In this document: in pieces, positions 46,388 through 56,891 of the stretch
Numbering within the stretch: the first letter of the stretch is position 1
Layout: every line of letters starts with the position of its first letter
Source: Streptomyces sp. NBC_01233
GTDB lineage: Bacteria > Actinomycetota > Actinomycetes > Streptomycetales > Streptomycetaceae
Reading direction: 5' to 3'
Assembly: GCF_035989305.1 (NCBI RefSeq)
Contig: NZ_CP108514.1
Span: forward strand, 5,246,001-5,310,000
Length of the DNA stretch: 64,000 nucleotides
Position numbers and translations under genes: made by a program
Notes under the pieces: model-generated
Database searches by the model: none
Told to the model about the DNA's origin: nothing
What the model saw: the letters and a program-made list of their open reading frames with translations, nothing else

Positions 46388-47800
46388 TCAGTCCGAGGCC
46401 CGCTCCCTGGCCGGCGTACGGGAGCGCCCGCGCGGCAGCACCCGGAGCGCGTCGCCCATGTCGGCCACTTCGATCACCTTCATCCCGGCCGGGACCTTCC
46501 CCGGATCCGCCGGGACCAGCGCGTGCGTGAAGCCGAGCCGGTACGCCTCGGCGAGGCGCCGCTGCACACCGGTCACCCGCCGCACCTCACCGGCCAGGCC
46601 GACCTCGCCGATCGCCACGAGGTTCTTCGGCAGCGGGACGTCACTGGCGGCGGAGGCCAGGGCGAGCGCGATCGCCAGGTCGGCGGCCGGCTCGGTCAGC
46701 TTCACCCCGCCCACGGTCGCGCTGTAGATGTCGCGCTTGCCGAGCGCCGTGATCCGGCCGCGCTGCTCCAGCACCGCCAGCATCATCGACACGCGCGAGG
46801 TCTCCAGACCGGAGGTCGTGCGCCGGGGGGAGGGGATCTGCGAGTCCACGGTCAGCGCCTGCACCTCGGCGACCAGCGGACGCTTCCCCTCCAGGGTCAC
46901 CGTCAGGCAGGTCCCGGGAACGGCCTCGGCGCGCCGGGTCAGGAACAGCCCGCTCGGGTCGGCGAGGCCGGTGATCCCCTCGTCGTGCAGCTCGAAGCAG
47001 CCGACCTCGTCGGTGGCCCCGTACCGGTTCTTGATGCCGCGCACCAGCCGCAGCCGCGCGTGCCGGTCGCCCTCGAAGCTCAGCACCACGTCCACGAGGT
47101 GCTCCAGCAGCCGGGGGCCGGCGATCGCCCCGTCCTTGGTCACGTGGCCGACGAGGAGGGTGGACATCCCGCGTTCCTTGGAGGCCCGGATCAGCGCCCC
47201 GGCCACCTCCCGCACCTGGGCCATGCCGCCGGGCGCGCCGTCGATCTCGGGTGAGGCGACGGTCTGTACGGAGTCCAGGATCAGCAGGGAGGGCTTCACG
47301 GCGTCGAGGTGCCCGAGCACGGCGGAGAGATCGGTCTCGGCGGCGAGGTAGAGGTGGTCGCTGAGGGCGTTGATCCGGTCGGCCCGCAGCCGCACCTGGC
47401 TCGCCGACTCCTCGCCCGTGACGTAGAGGGTGCGGTGCTCGTCGCTCGCCGCCTTCGCCGCGACGTCCAGCAGCAGCGTCGACTTCCCGACGCCGGGCTC
47501 GCCGGCGAGCAGCACCACGGCGCCGGGGACGAGCCCGCCGCCGAGGACGCGGTCCAGCTCGTCCACGCCGGTGCTGCGCGCGGTCGCGGTCCGTCCGTCG
47601 ACCTGCGCGATCGGCACCGCGGCGGTCGACACCCGTCCGGCGGCGGTGGTCCGCACGGCGGGCGCGCCCATCTCCTCGACGGTGCCCCAGGCCTGGCACT
47701 CGGGGCACCGGCCGAGCCATTTCGCGGTCGTCCAGCCGCACTCGGTACAGCGGTAGGACGGCCGGTCCTTGGCGGATGAACGAGCAGTGCGGGCAGCCAT
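46388..47800 (-). CDS. radA: DNA repair protein RadA
   Basis: A 470-residue RecA-related helicase for branch migration in recombination. It shows the N-terminal C4 zinc finger ([19 protein letters not shown]), Walker [10 protein letters not shown], the RadA-specific KNRYGATDE motif, and a Lon-like C-terminal domain ([21 protein letters not shown]). ATG 47800 is preferred. The gap to disA is 173 nt, so disA may have its own promoter as well as readthrough. Confidence 0.97.
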   Translation of the reverse strand: MAARTARSSAKDRPSYRCTECGWTTAKWLGRCPECQAWGTVEEMGAPAVRTTAAGRVSTAAVPIAQVDGRTATARSTGVDELDRVLGGGLVPGAVVLLAGEPGVGKSTLLLDVAAKAASDEHRTLYVTGEESASQVRLRADRINALSDHLYLAAETDLSAVLGHLDAVKPSLLILDSVQTVASPEIDGAPGGMAQVREVAGALIRASKERGMSTLLVGHVTKDGAIAGPRLLEHLVDVVLSFEGDRHARLRLVRGIKNRYGATDEVGCFELHDEGITGLADPSGLFLTRRAEAVPGTCLTVTLEGKRPLVAEVQALTVDSQIPSPRRTTSGLETSRVSMMLAVLEQRGRITALGKRDIYSATVGGVKLTEPAADLAIALALASAASDVPLPKNLVAIGEVGLAGEVRRVTGVQRRLAEAYRLGFTHALVPADPGKVPAGMKVIEVADMGDALRVLPRGRSRTPARERASD

Positions 47801-47982
47801 GGCGCTCACGGTAGCCGCCCGCACTGACAGACCGGGCGGGGCGGGGGCGCAGGCGGCGGCGGGGGGGCGGAGACCTCCCACGTCAGGGCCTGCGTCAGCG
47901 GACCACCGATCTGTTCACCCGTAAGGGCTAAAAGTGGGTAAGGCTTCCAGGGCGCCACCGGCGCGCCGCCTACGGTCGCCAG

Positions 47983-49767
47983 GTGAACAGCAGCAACCAG
48001 GCACACCCCTCATCGCGCACCGGCGCACACCGGGCGCACGGGCGCACGCACAGCGAGGGGGAGCAGCCGCCCCCCTTCCGGCACGAGCCTTACCTGGACG
48101 GTCTGTTCACGTACTGCCTGTCGGTCCTGTGCGACCACGACACCGCCACCGACGTGCTGGGCGACGTCCTCGCCGTGGCCGAGCGGCACCCCGGGCGCTG
48201 CCCCGACGAGGGGGAGCGGCGGGCCTGGCTCTACGCGCTCGCCCGCTGGGGCTGCCTGCGCCGGCTGGGAGAACAGCGGCGCACCCGACCCGGAGCGCAT
48301 TCCGCCCGGCGTGCGCCGGAGCATACGGGGCGCACCCGTGTGCCGGGTAGTGACACGGACCCGGGCGATGCCACGGACACCGAACGCGCCCCGGACGCCC
48401 ATCGGCCCGTTGACGTGAACGCCTACCGCCGTACCGAACTGGCACGGCTCGCCTGGCCCGAGGCCGCCGGTACCACGCCCGCCCAGCGCGAGGCCCTCGA
48501 ACTCGCCGTCCGCCACCGCCTCGGCGTCCCCGAGCTCGCCGCCGTCCTCGGCACGCCCCCGGCCGCCGCCCGGGAGCTCCTGTCCGGCGCCGCCTGCGAG
48601 GTGGAGCGCACCCGCGCCGCCCTCGCCGTCGTGGAGACCGGGCACTGTCCCGCCGTCTCCCTGCTCACCGGCGGCGACGGCGACGGCGAGGGCGACGGCA
48701 ACGTGCTGCTGTCCAGCACCCTGCGCGCCGAACTCGTCCGCCACGTCGACGACTGCCCCCGGTGCCGCCGCGTCGCCGAACGCGTGGGCGTCGCCGCGCC
48801 CTGGCCCGGCTCCGGCGGCATCAACACCGCCGCCCTCCCGCTCGTACCCGCCCCCCGCACCGCCGTCCACGCGGCGATGCTCCGCTCCGGCCGGGGCCGC
48901 GGCCGCAGGCCCGGCCCGCGCTTCGACCGCACCGGCTTCCCGATGGACCCCAGGGACCGCGCGGCCCGCCGCGACCGGCTGCGCGCCCGGGCGGTGACCA
49001 CGACCGTCGTCGCCACCGTCGTCGCCGCCCCGGTGCTGGCCCTGTGGGCGGCGTACCGCGGCGCCCCCAGCACGGGCGAGCCCGTCGGCGGCGACTCCAC
49101 CCGCATCTCCGCCAGCGAGTCCGAGCTCCCGACGGCGCGGACCGACGGCCGTCCGCTGGCGGCGTACGAGAACGCCGGGAACGCAGCCAGCACCACCAGC
49201 GGCCCCGGCTTCGCCCAGAGCGACGAGGAATCCGACGTCTCCGTCGAGGTGATCAGCACCGACCCGCCGGCCGGCCCCGACCACGCCGGAGCCCCCGGCC
49301 ACCTCGCCGTCGCCGCGTCCTCCCGCGGCTCCCTCACGCTGCTCACCCTCACCGCCTCGGGCGGCGCCCCGGTGGACTGGCGGCTCTGGTCCGACGCGCC
49401 CTGGCTGCGCGCGAGCCGGACCGCGGGCACGCTGGCCCCTGGAGAATCGGTCACCCTGCGGATCGCCGTGGACTCCGAGGCCCAGCCCGTGGGCGCCTGG
49501 ACGGCCCGGGTCGGGGTCGATCCGAGCGGTGCGGTGGTCTCCATCCAGGGCCGCGGCCGCCCCGCGCCGACCCCGACGCCGTCGCCGGACCCGACGCAGC
49601 CCGCGACCCCGACGCCGACCCCGGACCCGACGCCCACGCCGACGCCCACGGAGCCGACGATCCCGCCGCCGTCCCCGACGCCCACGCCGACCGCGACGCC
49701 GTCGGACGGCTCAGGCGGAACGGTTTCCCCGGGGCCGGACCCGGACCCGCCGGGGTCACCGGGCTAG
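47983..49767 (+). CDS. Fusion of sigma-like and zinc anti-sigma-like regions with TM and BACON domain
   Basis: A 594-residue protein. Residues 36-95 resemble ECF sigma region 2 (FTYCLSVLCDHDTATDVLGDV ... AWLYALARWGCLRRL) and 165-215 resemble region 4 in a degenerate form. A ZAS-like site follows with Cys222, His254, Cys258 and Cys261 (RHVDDCPRC). A membrane helix is near 338-358. Outside is a BACON domain (LTLLTLTASGGAPVDWRLWSD) and a Pro/Thr repeat tail. I infer one polypeptide that binds or mimics a sigma complex inside and senses carbohydrate or mucin-like material outside. Confidence 0.75.
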   Translation: MNSSNQAHPSSRTGAHRAHGRTHSEGEQPPPFRHEPYLDGLFTYCLSVLCDHDTATDVLGDVLAVAERHPGRCPDEGERRAWLYALARWGCLRRLGEQRRTRPGAHSARRAPEHTGRTRVPGSDTDPGDATDTERAPDAHRPVDVNAYRRTELARLAWPEAAGTTPAQREALELAVRHRLGVPELAAVLGTPPAAARELLSGAACEVERTRAALAVVETGHCPAVSLLTGGDGDGEGDGNVLLSSTLRAELVRHVDDCPRCRRVAERVGVAAPWPGSGGINTAALPLVPAPRTAVHAAMLRSGRGRGRRPGPRFDRTGFPMDPRDRAARRDRLRARAVTTTVVATVVAAPVLALWAAYRGAPSTGEPVGGDSTRISASESELPTARTDGRPLAAYENAGNAASTTSGPGFAQSDEESDVSVEVISTDPPAGPDHAGAPGHLAVAASSRGSLTLLTLTASGGAPVDWRLWSDAPWLRASRTAGTLAPGESVTLRIAVDSEAQPVGAWTARVGVDPSGAVVSIQGRGRPAPTPTPSPDPTQPATPTPTPDPTPTPTPTEPTIPPPSPTPTPTATPSDGSGGTVSPGPDPDPPGSPG

Positions 49768-49813
49768 GCCGGTCGCCGGGCCGGAAGCCCGCCCGCCCGA
49801 CCGGTTCGACCGG

Positions 49814-49851
49814 CCAGACGGGCCGAACGGGACCAGACGGGCCGAACGGGA
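49814..49851. repeat. 19-nt tandem duplication
   Basis: Two adjacent exact copies of ccagacgggccgaacggga, with partial copies after it, between convergent genes. Noncoding. Confidence 0.85.
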
Positions 49852-49916
49852 CCGGGCCGACCTGACGCCACCGGCTCGGCCAGACGGGACCGGGCCGGTC
49901 AGACGGGCCGCGCGGG

Positions 49917-50774
49917 TCAGGCCGGGTCGGCCGGGTGCGGGGCCATCGGTAGCAGGGAGGCCAGCCGCGCCTCGCACAGCTTCACGAGCGCCTCGTACCC
50001 CTTCTTGCCCATCAGCTCCGTCAGCTCGGCGCGGTACGACACGTACACCGGGTCGCCGGCGCCGTGCGCGGAGGTGGCCGACGTGCACCACCAGTGCAGG
50101 TCGTGGCCGCCGGGACCCCAGCCGCGACGGTCGTACTCGCCGATCGAGACCTGCAGCACGCGGGTGTCGTCGGGCCGGTCGATCCACTCGTACGTCCGGC
50201 GGATCGGCAGCTGCCAGCAGACGTCGGGCTTGGTCTCCAGCGGCTCGCGGCCCTCCTTCATCGCGAGGATGTGCAGCGAGCAGCCGGCCCCGGCGGGGAA
50301 CCCCGGCCGGTTCAGGAAGATGCACGCGCCGTCCCAGCGGCGGGTCTGCTTCTCCCCGTCGTCGTCGTGCTGCGTCCACCCACTCTCGCTGCCGACGTCG
50401 TGGAACTCCCACAGCTCGGGCGTCAGCCGGGCCACGTGCTGCGCGACCCGCTTCTCGTCGTCCTCGTCGGAGAAGTGCGCGCCGAGCGTGCAGCAGCCGT
50501 CGTCCGCCCGGCCCGCCTGGATGCCCTGGCAGCCCTGGCCGAAGATGCAGGTCCAGCGGGAGGTCAGCCAGGTCAGGTCGCAGCGGAAGACCTGTTCGTC
50601 GTCGCCGGGGTCGGGGAATTCCACCCAGGCCCGGGGGAAGTCGAGGCCCTTCTCGTCGGAGACGACGGGGGGCTTGCCCTTGCCGCTCTTGCCGCCGGAG
50701 TTCTTGCCCTTGGCGGTGTCCTTGCCCGTGTCCTTCTGCGACCGGGTCTTGTTGGCCTTCTTCGTATTTGGCAC
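49917..50774 (-). CDS. Cysteine-rich hypothetical protein
   Basis: A 285-residue protein with a Lys/Gly-rich N-terminal tail of about 45 residues and then a domain with many conserved-looking cysteines ([56 protein letters not shown]). The spacing recalls metal-binding YkgJ/DUF3109-type proteins. No signal peptide. The lysine-rich tail could bind nucleic acid or the ribosome. Divergent from ppx. Confidence 0.75.
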   Translation of the reverse strand: MPNTKKANKTRSQKDTGKDTAKGKNSGGKSGKGKPPVVSDEKGLDFPRAWVEFPDPGDDEQVFRCDLTWLTSRWTCIFGQGCQGIQAGRADDGCCTLGAHFSDEDDEKRVAQHVARLTPELWEFHDVGSESGWTQHDDDGEKQTRRWDGACIFLNRPGFPAGAGCSLHILAMKEGREPLETKPDVCWQLPIRRTYEWIDRPDDTRVLQVSIGEYDRRGWGPGGHDLHWWCTSATSAHGAGDPVYVSYRAELTELMGKKGYEALVKLCEARLASLLPMAPHPADPA

Positions 50775-50837
50775 AAACCCAAGCCTAAGCGCCCCTTACC
50801 TCACCCCCCGGCGTTCGTCGCAGTAGCGTTTCCCCCT

Positions 50838-51773
50838 ATGAGACTCGGTGTCCTTGATGTGGGTTCGAATACGGTCCATCTGCTGGTGGTGGACGCGCAC
50901 CCCGGTGCGCGCCCGCAGCCGGCGCACTCGCACAAGGTGGAAATGCGCCTGGCGGAGCTCCTCGACGAGGGCGGGGCCGTCACCCCGGAGGGCGTGGAGC
51001 GCCTCGTCTCGGTGATCGGCGACGCCGTGCAGGCCGCCGAGGACAAGGGCTGCGAGGACGTCCTCCCCTTCGCGACCAGTGCCGTGCGCGAGGCCACGAA
51101 CGCGGACGAGGTGCTGGCGCGGGTCAAGGCCGAGACGGGCGTCGACCTGCCGGTGCTGACCGGCGCGGACGAGGCCCGGCTGACCTTCCTGGCGGCCCGC
51201 CGGTGGTTCGGCTGGTCCGCCGGGAAACTGCTGGTCCTGGACATCGGCGGCGGCTCGCTGGAGATTGCGTACGGCATCGACGAGGACCCGGACGCGGCCG
51301 TCTCGCTGCCGCTGGGCGCGGGCCGCCTCACGTCGGGCTGGCTCCCGGGCGATCCGCCGGACGCGCTGGACATCCGGGCGCTGCGGCGGCACGTGCGGGC
51401 GGAGATCGCCCGCACGGTCGGCGAGTTCAGCCGCTTCGGCGCCCCGGACCACGTGGTCGCGACGTCGAAGACCTTCAAGCAGCTGGCCCGCATCGCGGGC
51501 GCGGCCCGTTCGGCGGACGGTCTGTACGTGCAGCGGGACCTGAGCCGCAAGTCCCTGGAGGAGTGGGTGCCGCGCCTCGCCGCGATGACCACGGCCCAGC
51601 GCTCGGCCCTGCCGGGTGTCTCGGAGGGCCGGGCGAACCAGCTCCTGGCGGGCGCGCTCGTCGCGGAGGGCGCGATGGACCTGTTCGGTGTCGACGAGCT
51701 GGAGATCTGCCCGTGGGCGCTGCGCGAGGGCGTGATCCTCCGCAGGCTGGACCACATGCCGACGGGATCCTAG
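50838..51773 (+). CDS. Ppx/GppA family phosphatase
   Basis: A 311-residue exopolyphosphatase or guanosine-pentaphosphate phosphohydrolase homologue. The ASKHA motifs are seen in [33 protein letters not shown] and [14 protein letters not shown]. It acts on polyphosphate or pppGpp in the cytoplasm and may tune the stringent response. ATG 50838 has no good Shine-Dalgarno, but TAGCGT about 10 nt upstream could be a -10 giving a nearly leaderless transcript. Confidence 0.93.
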   Translation: MRLGVLDVGSNTVHLLVVDAHPGARPQPAHSHKVEMRLAELLDEGGAVTPEGVERLVSVIGDAVQAAEDKGCEDVLPFATSAVREATNADEVLARVKAETGVDLPVLTGADEARLTFLAARRWFGWSAGKLLVLDIGGGSLEIAYGIDEDPDAAVSLPLGAGRLTSGWLPGDPPDALDIRALRRHVRAEIARTVGEFSRFGAPDHVVATSKTFKQLARIAGAARSADGLYVQRDLSRKSLEEWVPRLAAMTTAQRSALPGVSEGRANQLLAGALVAEGAMDLFGVDELEICPWALREGVILRRLDHMPTGS

Positions 51774-51802
51774 GAAGCGCGGACTCCGGCCGGCCGGGGC
51801 GG

Positions 51803-52918
51803 TCAGCGCAGCCGCAGCACGCTCGTGATGCCGGCGTGGTCGGAGGGCCACAGCCCTGACGGGGTGCGGTCGGCGGGGTTCTCGCCCACCCGGTCGGCCG
51901 CCAGCGCGTGGATCCTGCCGCGGGAGAGCACGTAGTCGATGCGCTGCGTGAGGCTGGAGGCGGCGTTGCGCAGGTCGGGGGCCTGGCAGCAGGTGAAGCC
52001 GGGTCCGCCGGGGCGGTGGCGGTTGGCGGTCCAGGCGTCCTTGAAGCCGGCGGCCAGGAGGCGGTTGTAGCTCTGGGTGCCGGTTCCCGGTGTCGCGCCG
52101 ACTCCGCCGGCCGCCGAGTTGAGGTCGCCGAGCAGCACGGTGGGGAGCTCGGTGTTCAGCGGGCCCGCGAGCAGTTCGTCGGCCTGTGCCTCCTGGACGG
52201 CGGGGGCGGCAGGTTCGAGATGGGTGGTCACCACCCGGACGGTGCGGCCGCGGAGCGTGGCGTCGGCCGAGACCCAGCCGCGCTCGACCTTGAGGGGCGC
52301 ATTGGGCGGGCAGCCGAGCACGGGCCGGCAGATGGGCACGTGGTTCTGGAACCGCGCGGTCCGCGCGTTGGCCACGGAGAAGGTCCGTGCGGGCAGGTCG
52401 GTGCGGGCCAGGAGCACGTCGCGGTCGGTGAGGCGGATGTCCTGGAGGACGCCGCCGGGCGCGGCGCGCGGGGCCTCGAAGTCGCTGCCGACGGTGACGC
52501 TGGCCACGGCGGCGTAGTGCTTGCCGCGGGCCGAGAGCTCGTCGAGGAGGATCTGCAGGAAGTCGTACTCGACGTGGGTGGCGCTGCCCGGCCCGGCCGG
52601 GGTCTGGCTGCGCCACAGCACGGCTTCCTGGAGGCCCACGAGGTGCGGGTCGCTCTCGGCGATCTCGTCGGCCAGCGCCTTGGCGCGCTCCGGGAAGTTC
52701 GTCGCCTGCACGTTCGCCCACACGGCGGTCACCGCGGCGACGAGGCCCTGCGGACTGGTGGCGGCGAGGACGGGGGCGAGGTCGGCGCCCAGGTAGAGGT
52801 TGCGGGTGGTGACGCGCAAGGGGGTCCGGCCCCCCTCGGCGGCCGAGGCGGTGCCGAGCGAGCCGGGTGCGAGCAGCGCGAGCGCGCACAGGGCGGATGT
52901 GATCCAACGGCGAGTCAT
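51803..52918 (-). CDS. Secreted endonuclease/exonuclease/phosphatase family protein
   Basis: A 371-residue secreted protein with a signal peptide ([19 protein letters not shown]) and an EEP fold. Motifs are [39 protein letters not shown] and [11 protein letters not shown], covering the usual Asn, Glu, His and Asp residues. The family includes phospholipases, DNases and inositol phosphatases. The substrate is not readable from sequence. It may salvage phosphate outside the cell, next to the Ppx gene. Confidence 0.9.
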   Translation of the reverse strand: MTRRWITSALCALALLAPGSLGTASAAEGGRTPLRVTTRNLYLGADLAPVLAATSPQGLVAAVTAVWANVQATNFPERAKALADEIAESDPHLVGLQEAVLWRSQTPAGPGSATHVEYDFLQILLDELSARGKHYAAVASVTVGSDFEAPRAAPGGVLQDIRLTDRDVLLARTDLPARTFSVANARTARFQNHVPICRPVLGCPPNAPLKVERGWVSADATLRGRTVRVVTTHLEPAAPAVQEAQADELLAGPLNTELPTVLLGDLNSAAGGVGATPGTGTQSYNRLLAAGFKDAWTANRHRPGGPGFTCCQAPDLRNAASSLTQRIDYVLSRGRIHALAADRVGENPADRTPSGLWPSDHAGITSVLRLR

Positions 52919-53416
<498 letters not shown>

Positions 53417-54250
53417 GTGGCAGAACCAGTCCGCATCCCGACCGCGAAAGTCGCCCTCTCCACCGCCTCCGTCTATCCGGAGTCCACCGCGACCGCCTTC
53501 GAGATCGCCGCGCGCCTCGGGTACGACGGCGTGGAGGTCATGGTCTGGACGGATCCGGTCAGTCAGGACGTCGACGCCCTGCGCCGGCTGTCGGACCACC
53601 ACCAGGTGCCGATCCTCGCCGTGCACGCGCCGTGTCTGCTGATCACCCAGCGGGTGTGGTCCACCGACCCGTGGACCAAGCTGCAGCGGGCGCAGGCGGC
53701 GGCCGAGCGGCTCGGCGCGTCCACCGTCGTCGTGCACCCGCCCTTCCGGTGGCAGCGCCAGTACGCGCGGGACTTCGTCACCGGGATCTGGCGGATGGCC
53801 GACGAGACGGACGTCCGGTTCGCCGTGGAGAACATGTACCCCTGGCGCTACCGCGACCGCGAGATGCTCGCGTACGCACCCGAGTGGGACGTGACGAAGG
53901 ACGACTACCGGCACTTCACCGTCGACCTCTCGCACACCGCGACCGCCCGGACCGACGCCACCGCGATGATCGACCGGATGGGCGACCGGCTCGCGCACAT
54001 CCACCTCGCCGACGGAAACGGTTCGGCGAAGGACGAGCACCTGGTCCCGGGGCGGGGTACGCAGCCCTGCGCCGAGCTGCTGGAGGGCCTCGCCCGGTCC
54101 TCGTTCGACGGTCACGTGGTGATCGAGGTGAACACGCGGCGGGCGATGTCGTCGGCCGAGCGCGAGGCCGACCTCGCCGAGGCGCTGGCCTTCACGCGGC
54201 TGCACCTCGCCACCGCGACCACCACCCGGGACGGGGCCCGGCGGTCATGA
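53417..54250 (+). CDS. Sugar phosphate isomerase/epimerase family protein
   Basis: A 277-residue TIM-barrel protein of the AP endonuclease 2/xylose isomerase-like family ([90 protein letters not shown]). Metal-binding Glu, Asp and His residues are in place. The reaction is not known. GTG 53417 is chosen by coding bias. Its stop overlaps the ATG of the TetR gene in ATGA. Confidence 0.9.
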   Translation: MAEPVRIPTAKVALSTASVYPESTATAFEIAARLGYDGVEVMVWTDPVSQDVDALRRLSDHHQVPILAVHAPCLLITQRVWSTDPWTKLQRAQAAAERLGASTVVVHPPFRWQRQYARDFVTGIWRMADETDVRFAVENMYPWRYRDREMLAYAPEWDVTKDDYRHFTVDLSHTATARTDATAMIDRMGDRLAHIHLADGNGSAKDEHLVPGRGTQPCAELLEGLARSSFDGHVVIEVNTRRAMSSAEREADLAEALAFTRLHLATATTTRDGARRS

Positions 54251-54867
54251 CGGGAGCGGAGAAGCCGCGCCGCCGCGGGCCCGGCCGGCCGCGGCAGGAC
54301 GAGGCCGACGACGGCCCCGGCACGCAGGAGCGCATCCGGCTGGCCGCCCGCGAGGTGTTCGCGGAGCGCGGGTACGACAAGACCTCCGTCCGCGGCATCG
54401 CGAAGGTGGCGGGGGTGGACCCGGCGCTGGTCCATCACTACTTCGGCAGCAAGGACGACCTCTTCGCCGCCGCCATCGAGATGAGCATGGAGCCGGCCCT
54501 CGTGGTCCCCGCGATCGTCGGCGGCGGACCGGACGGCATCGGCGAGCGGCTGGCCAGGTACTTCCTGGGCGTCTGGGAGAACCCGGTCACCCGGGCCCCG
54601 CTGCTCGCCGTGATCCGGTCCGCCCTCACCCACGAGGCCGCCGCGAAGGTGCTGCGCGGGCTGGTGCTGCGGCGGGTCCTGGAGCGGGTCGCCGCCGACC
54701 TCCACGTACCCGACCCGACCTTCCGTGCCGAGCTCGCCGCCTCCCACATGGTGGGCATCGCGATCCTGCGCTACGTCGTGCAGGTCGAGCCGCTCGCGTC
54801 CGCGGACGCGGAGGACATCGTGGCGCTCGTGGCCCCTACGCTGCAGCGGTACCTGACCGAGGAGTGA
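54247..54867 (+). CDS. TetR-family regulator
   Basis: A 206-residue TetR regulator. A basic GRP-like head ([13 protein letters not shown]) leads to the helix-turn-helix ([48 protein letters not shown]). The C-terminal domain should bind a small ligand. It is translationally coupled to the isomerase gene. It probably controls that operon, whose promoter region is the repeat-rich gap. It could also act on ilvD, which starts 121 nt downstream. Confidence 0.93.
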   Translation: MTGAEKPRRRGPGRPRQDEADDGPGTQERIRLAAREVFAERGYDKTSVRGIAKVAGVDPALVHHYFGSKDDLFAAAIEMSMEPALVVPAIVGGGPDGIGERLARYFLGVWENPVTRAPLLAVIRSALTHEAAAKVLRGLVLRRVLERVAADLHVPDPTFRAELAASHMVGIAILRYVVQVEPLASADAEDIVALVAPTLQRYLTEE

Positions 54868-54988
54868 GCCTGTCGTCCCGTCATGCGGACGCGCCGTCCG
54901 GATCGCGGGCGGTGGGCGTAGCCTCGTATCTGAGCCATATCCGCAGTCGCGGCTGACCGTACAGCCGCACTCATGGGGAGTGAACCGC

Positions 54989-56839
54989 ATGCCCGAGCTG
55001 AGGTCCCGCACCGTCACCCACGGCCGCAACATGGCAGGCGCTCGTGCGCTGATGCGCGCGTCGGGCGTAGCGAGCGAGGACATCGGCAAGCCGATCATCG
55101 CGGTCGCCAACTCCTTCACCGAGTTCGTCCCCGGTCACACGCACCTGGCCCCGGTCGGCCGGATCGTCTCCGACGCCATCCGCGCCGCCGGCGCGATCCC
55201 CCGCGAGTTCAACACCATCGCGGTCGACGACGGCATCGCCATGGGCCACGCCGGCATGCTGTACTCCCTGCCCTCCCGCGACCTGATCGCGGACAGCGTG
55301 GAGTACATGGTCGAGGCCCACTGCGCCGACGCCCTGATCTGCATCTCCAACTGCGACAAGATCACCCCCGGCATGCTGATGGCCGCCATGCGCCTGAACA
55401 TCCCGGTCGTCTTCGTCTCCGGCGGCCCGATGGAGGCCGGCCAGGCCACCCTGGTCGACGGCACCGTCCGCAAGCTCGACCTGATCGACGCGATGGTCGA
55501 CGCCTCGAACGAGAACGTCTCCGACGAGGACATCCTGCGCATCGAGGAGAACGCCTGCCCCACCTGCGGGTCGTGTTCCGGCATGTTCACCGCCAACTCG
55601 ATGAACTGCCTCGCCGAGGCCATCGGCCTGGCCCTGCCCGGCAACGGCTCGGTCCTCGCCACGCACACCGCCCGCCGCGCCCTGTACGAGGACGCCGGCC
55701 GCACGGTCGTGGAGATCACCAAGCGCCACTACGAGCAGGACGACCACTCCGTCCTGCCGTGCAACATCGCCACCCGCCAGGCCTTCGAGAACGCCATGGC
55801 CCTCGACATCGCCATGGGCGGCTCGACGAACACGATCCTGCACCTCCTCGCCGCCGCTCAGGAGGCCGGCCTGGACTACGACCTCACGGACATCGACGAG
55901 GTCTCGCGCCGCGTCCCGTGCCTGTCGAAGGTCGCGCCGAACGTCGCCCCCGGCGGCACGTACTACATGGAGGACATCCACCGGGCCGGCGGCATCCCCG
56001 CCATCCTCGGCGAGCTGCACCGCGGCGGCCTCCTGAACAAGGACGTCACCTCGGTCCACTCGGACAACCTCGAGGACTGGCTCGCGAAGTGGGACGCCCG
56101 CTCCGGCACGGCCACCGACGTGGCCATGGAGCTGTGGCACGCGGCCCCCGGCTGCAAGCGCTCCGCGAGCGCCTTCTCCCAGTCCGAGCGCTGGGAGAGC
56201 CTCGACCTCGACGCCGAGGGCGGCTGCATCCGCTCGGTGCAGCACGCGTACTCCAAGGACGGCGGCCTCGCGGTCCTCAAGGGCAACATCGCGGTCGACG
56301 GCTGCGTCGTGAAGACGGCCGGCGTCGACGAGTCGATCTGGACCTTCGAGGGCCCGGCGGTCGTCTGCGAGTCGCAGGACGAGGCCGTCGACAAGATCCT
56401 CCGCAAGGAGATCAAGGCGGGCGACGTCGTCGTCATCCGCTACGAGGGCCCGCGCGGCGGCCCCGGCATGCAGGAGATGCTCTACCCGACCTCCTTCCTC
56501 AAGGGCCGCGGCCTCGGCAAGGTCTGCGCCCTGGTCACCGACGGCCGCTTCTCCGGCGGCACCTCGGGCCTGTCCATCGGCCACGCCTCCCCGGAGGCGG
56601 CCTCGGGCGGCAACATCGCCGTCGTCCAGGACGGCGACCGCATCCGCATCGACATCCCGAACCGCTCCATCGAGCTCCTCGTCGACGAAGCCACCCTGGC
56701 GGCCCGCCACGAGGCCCTCGGCGGCGTCTACGCCCCGAAGAACCGCGAGCGCAAGGTCTCCGCGGCCCTGCGCGCCTACGCCGCGATGGCCACCAGCGCC
56801 GACAAGGGCGCCGTCCGCGACGTCAGCCGCCTGGGCTGA
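54989..56839 (+). CDS. ilvD: Dihydroxy-acid dehydratase
   Basis: A 616-residue iron-sulfur dehydratase of branched-chain amino acid synthesis, making 2-keto acids of the valine and isoleucine pathways. The cluster cysteines are in [14 protein letters not shown] and [21 protein letters not shown]. Other motifs are [11 protein letters not shown] and [18 protein letters not shown] 54989 ([12 protein letters not shown]) has GGGGAG 8 nt upstream. A GTG three codons earlier is less likely. A 15-bp hairpin follows. Confidence 0.98.
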   Translation: MPELRSRTVTHGRNMAGARALMRASGVASEDIGKPIIAVANSFTEFVPGHTHLAPVGRIVSDAIRAAGAIPREFNTIAVDDGIAMGHAGMLYSLPSRDLIADSVEYMVEAHCADALICISNCDKITPGMLMAAMRLNIPVVFVSGGPMEAGQATLVDGTVRKLDLIDAMVDASNENVSDEDILRIEENACPTCGSCSGMFTANSMNCLAEAIGLALPGNGSVLATHTARRALYEDAGRTVVEITKRHYEQDDHSVLPCNIATRQAFENAMALDIAMGGSTNTILHLLAAAQEAGLDYDLTDIDEVSRRVPCLSKVAPNVAPGGTYYMEDIHRAGGIPAILGELHRGGLLNKDVTSVHSDNLEDWLAKWDARSGTATDVAMELWHAAPGCKRSASAFSQSERWESLDLDAEGGCIRSVQHAYSKDGGLAVLKGNIAVDGCVVKTAGVDESIWTFEGPAVVCESQDEAVDKILRKEIKAGDVVVIRYEGPRGGPGMQEMLYPTSFLKGRGLGKVCALVTDGRFSGGTSGLSIGHASPEAASGGNIAVVQDGDRIRIDIPNRSIELLVDEATLAARHEALGGVYAPKNRERKVSAALRAYAAMATSADKGAVRDVSRLG

Positions 56840-56852
56840 CCACCGGCCCCGC

Positions 56853-56886
56853 CGGCGCCCCCGCACCCTCCGGTGCGGGGGCGCCG
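56853..56886. terminator. Terminator between ilvD and the kinase gene
   Basis: A 15-bp perfect stem (56853-56867 with 56872-56886) and 4-nt loop between convergent genes. Confidence 0.88.
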
Positions 56887-56891
56887 CCGTC

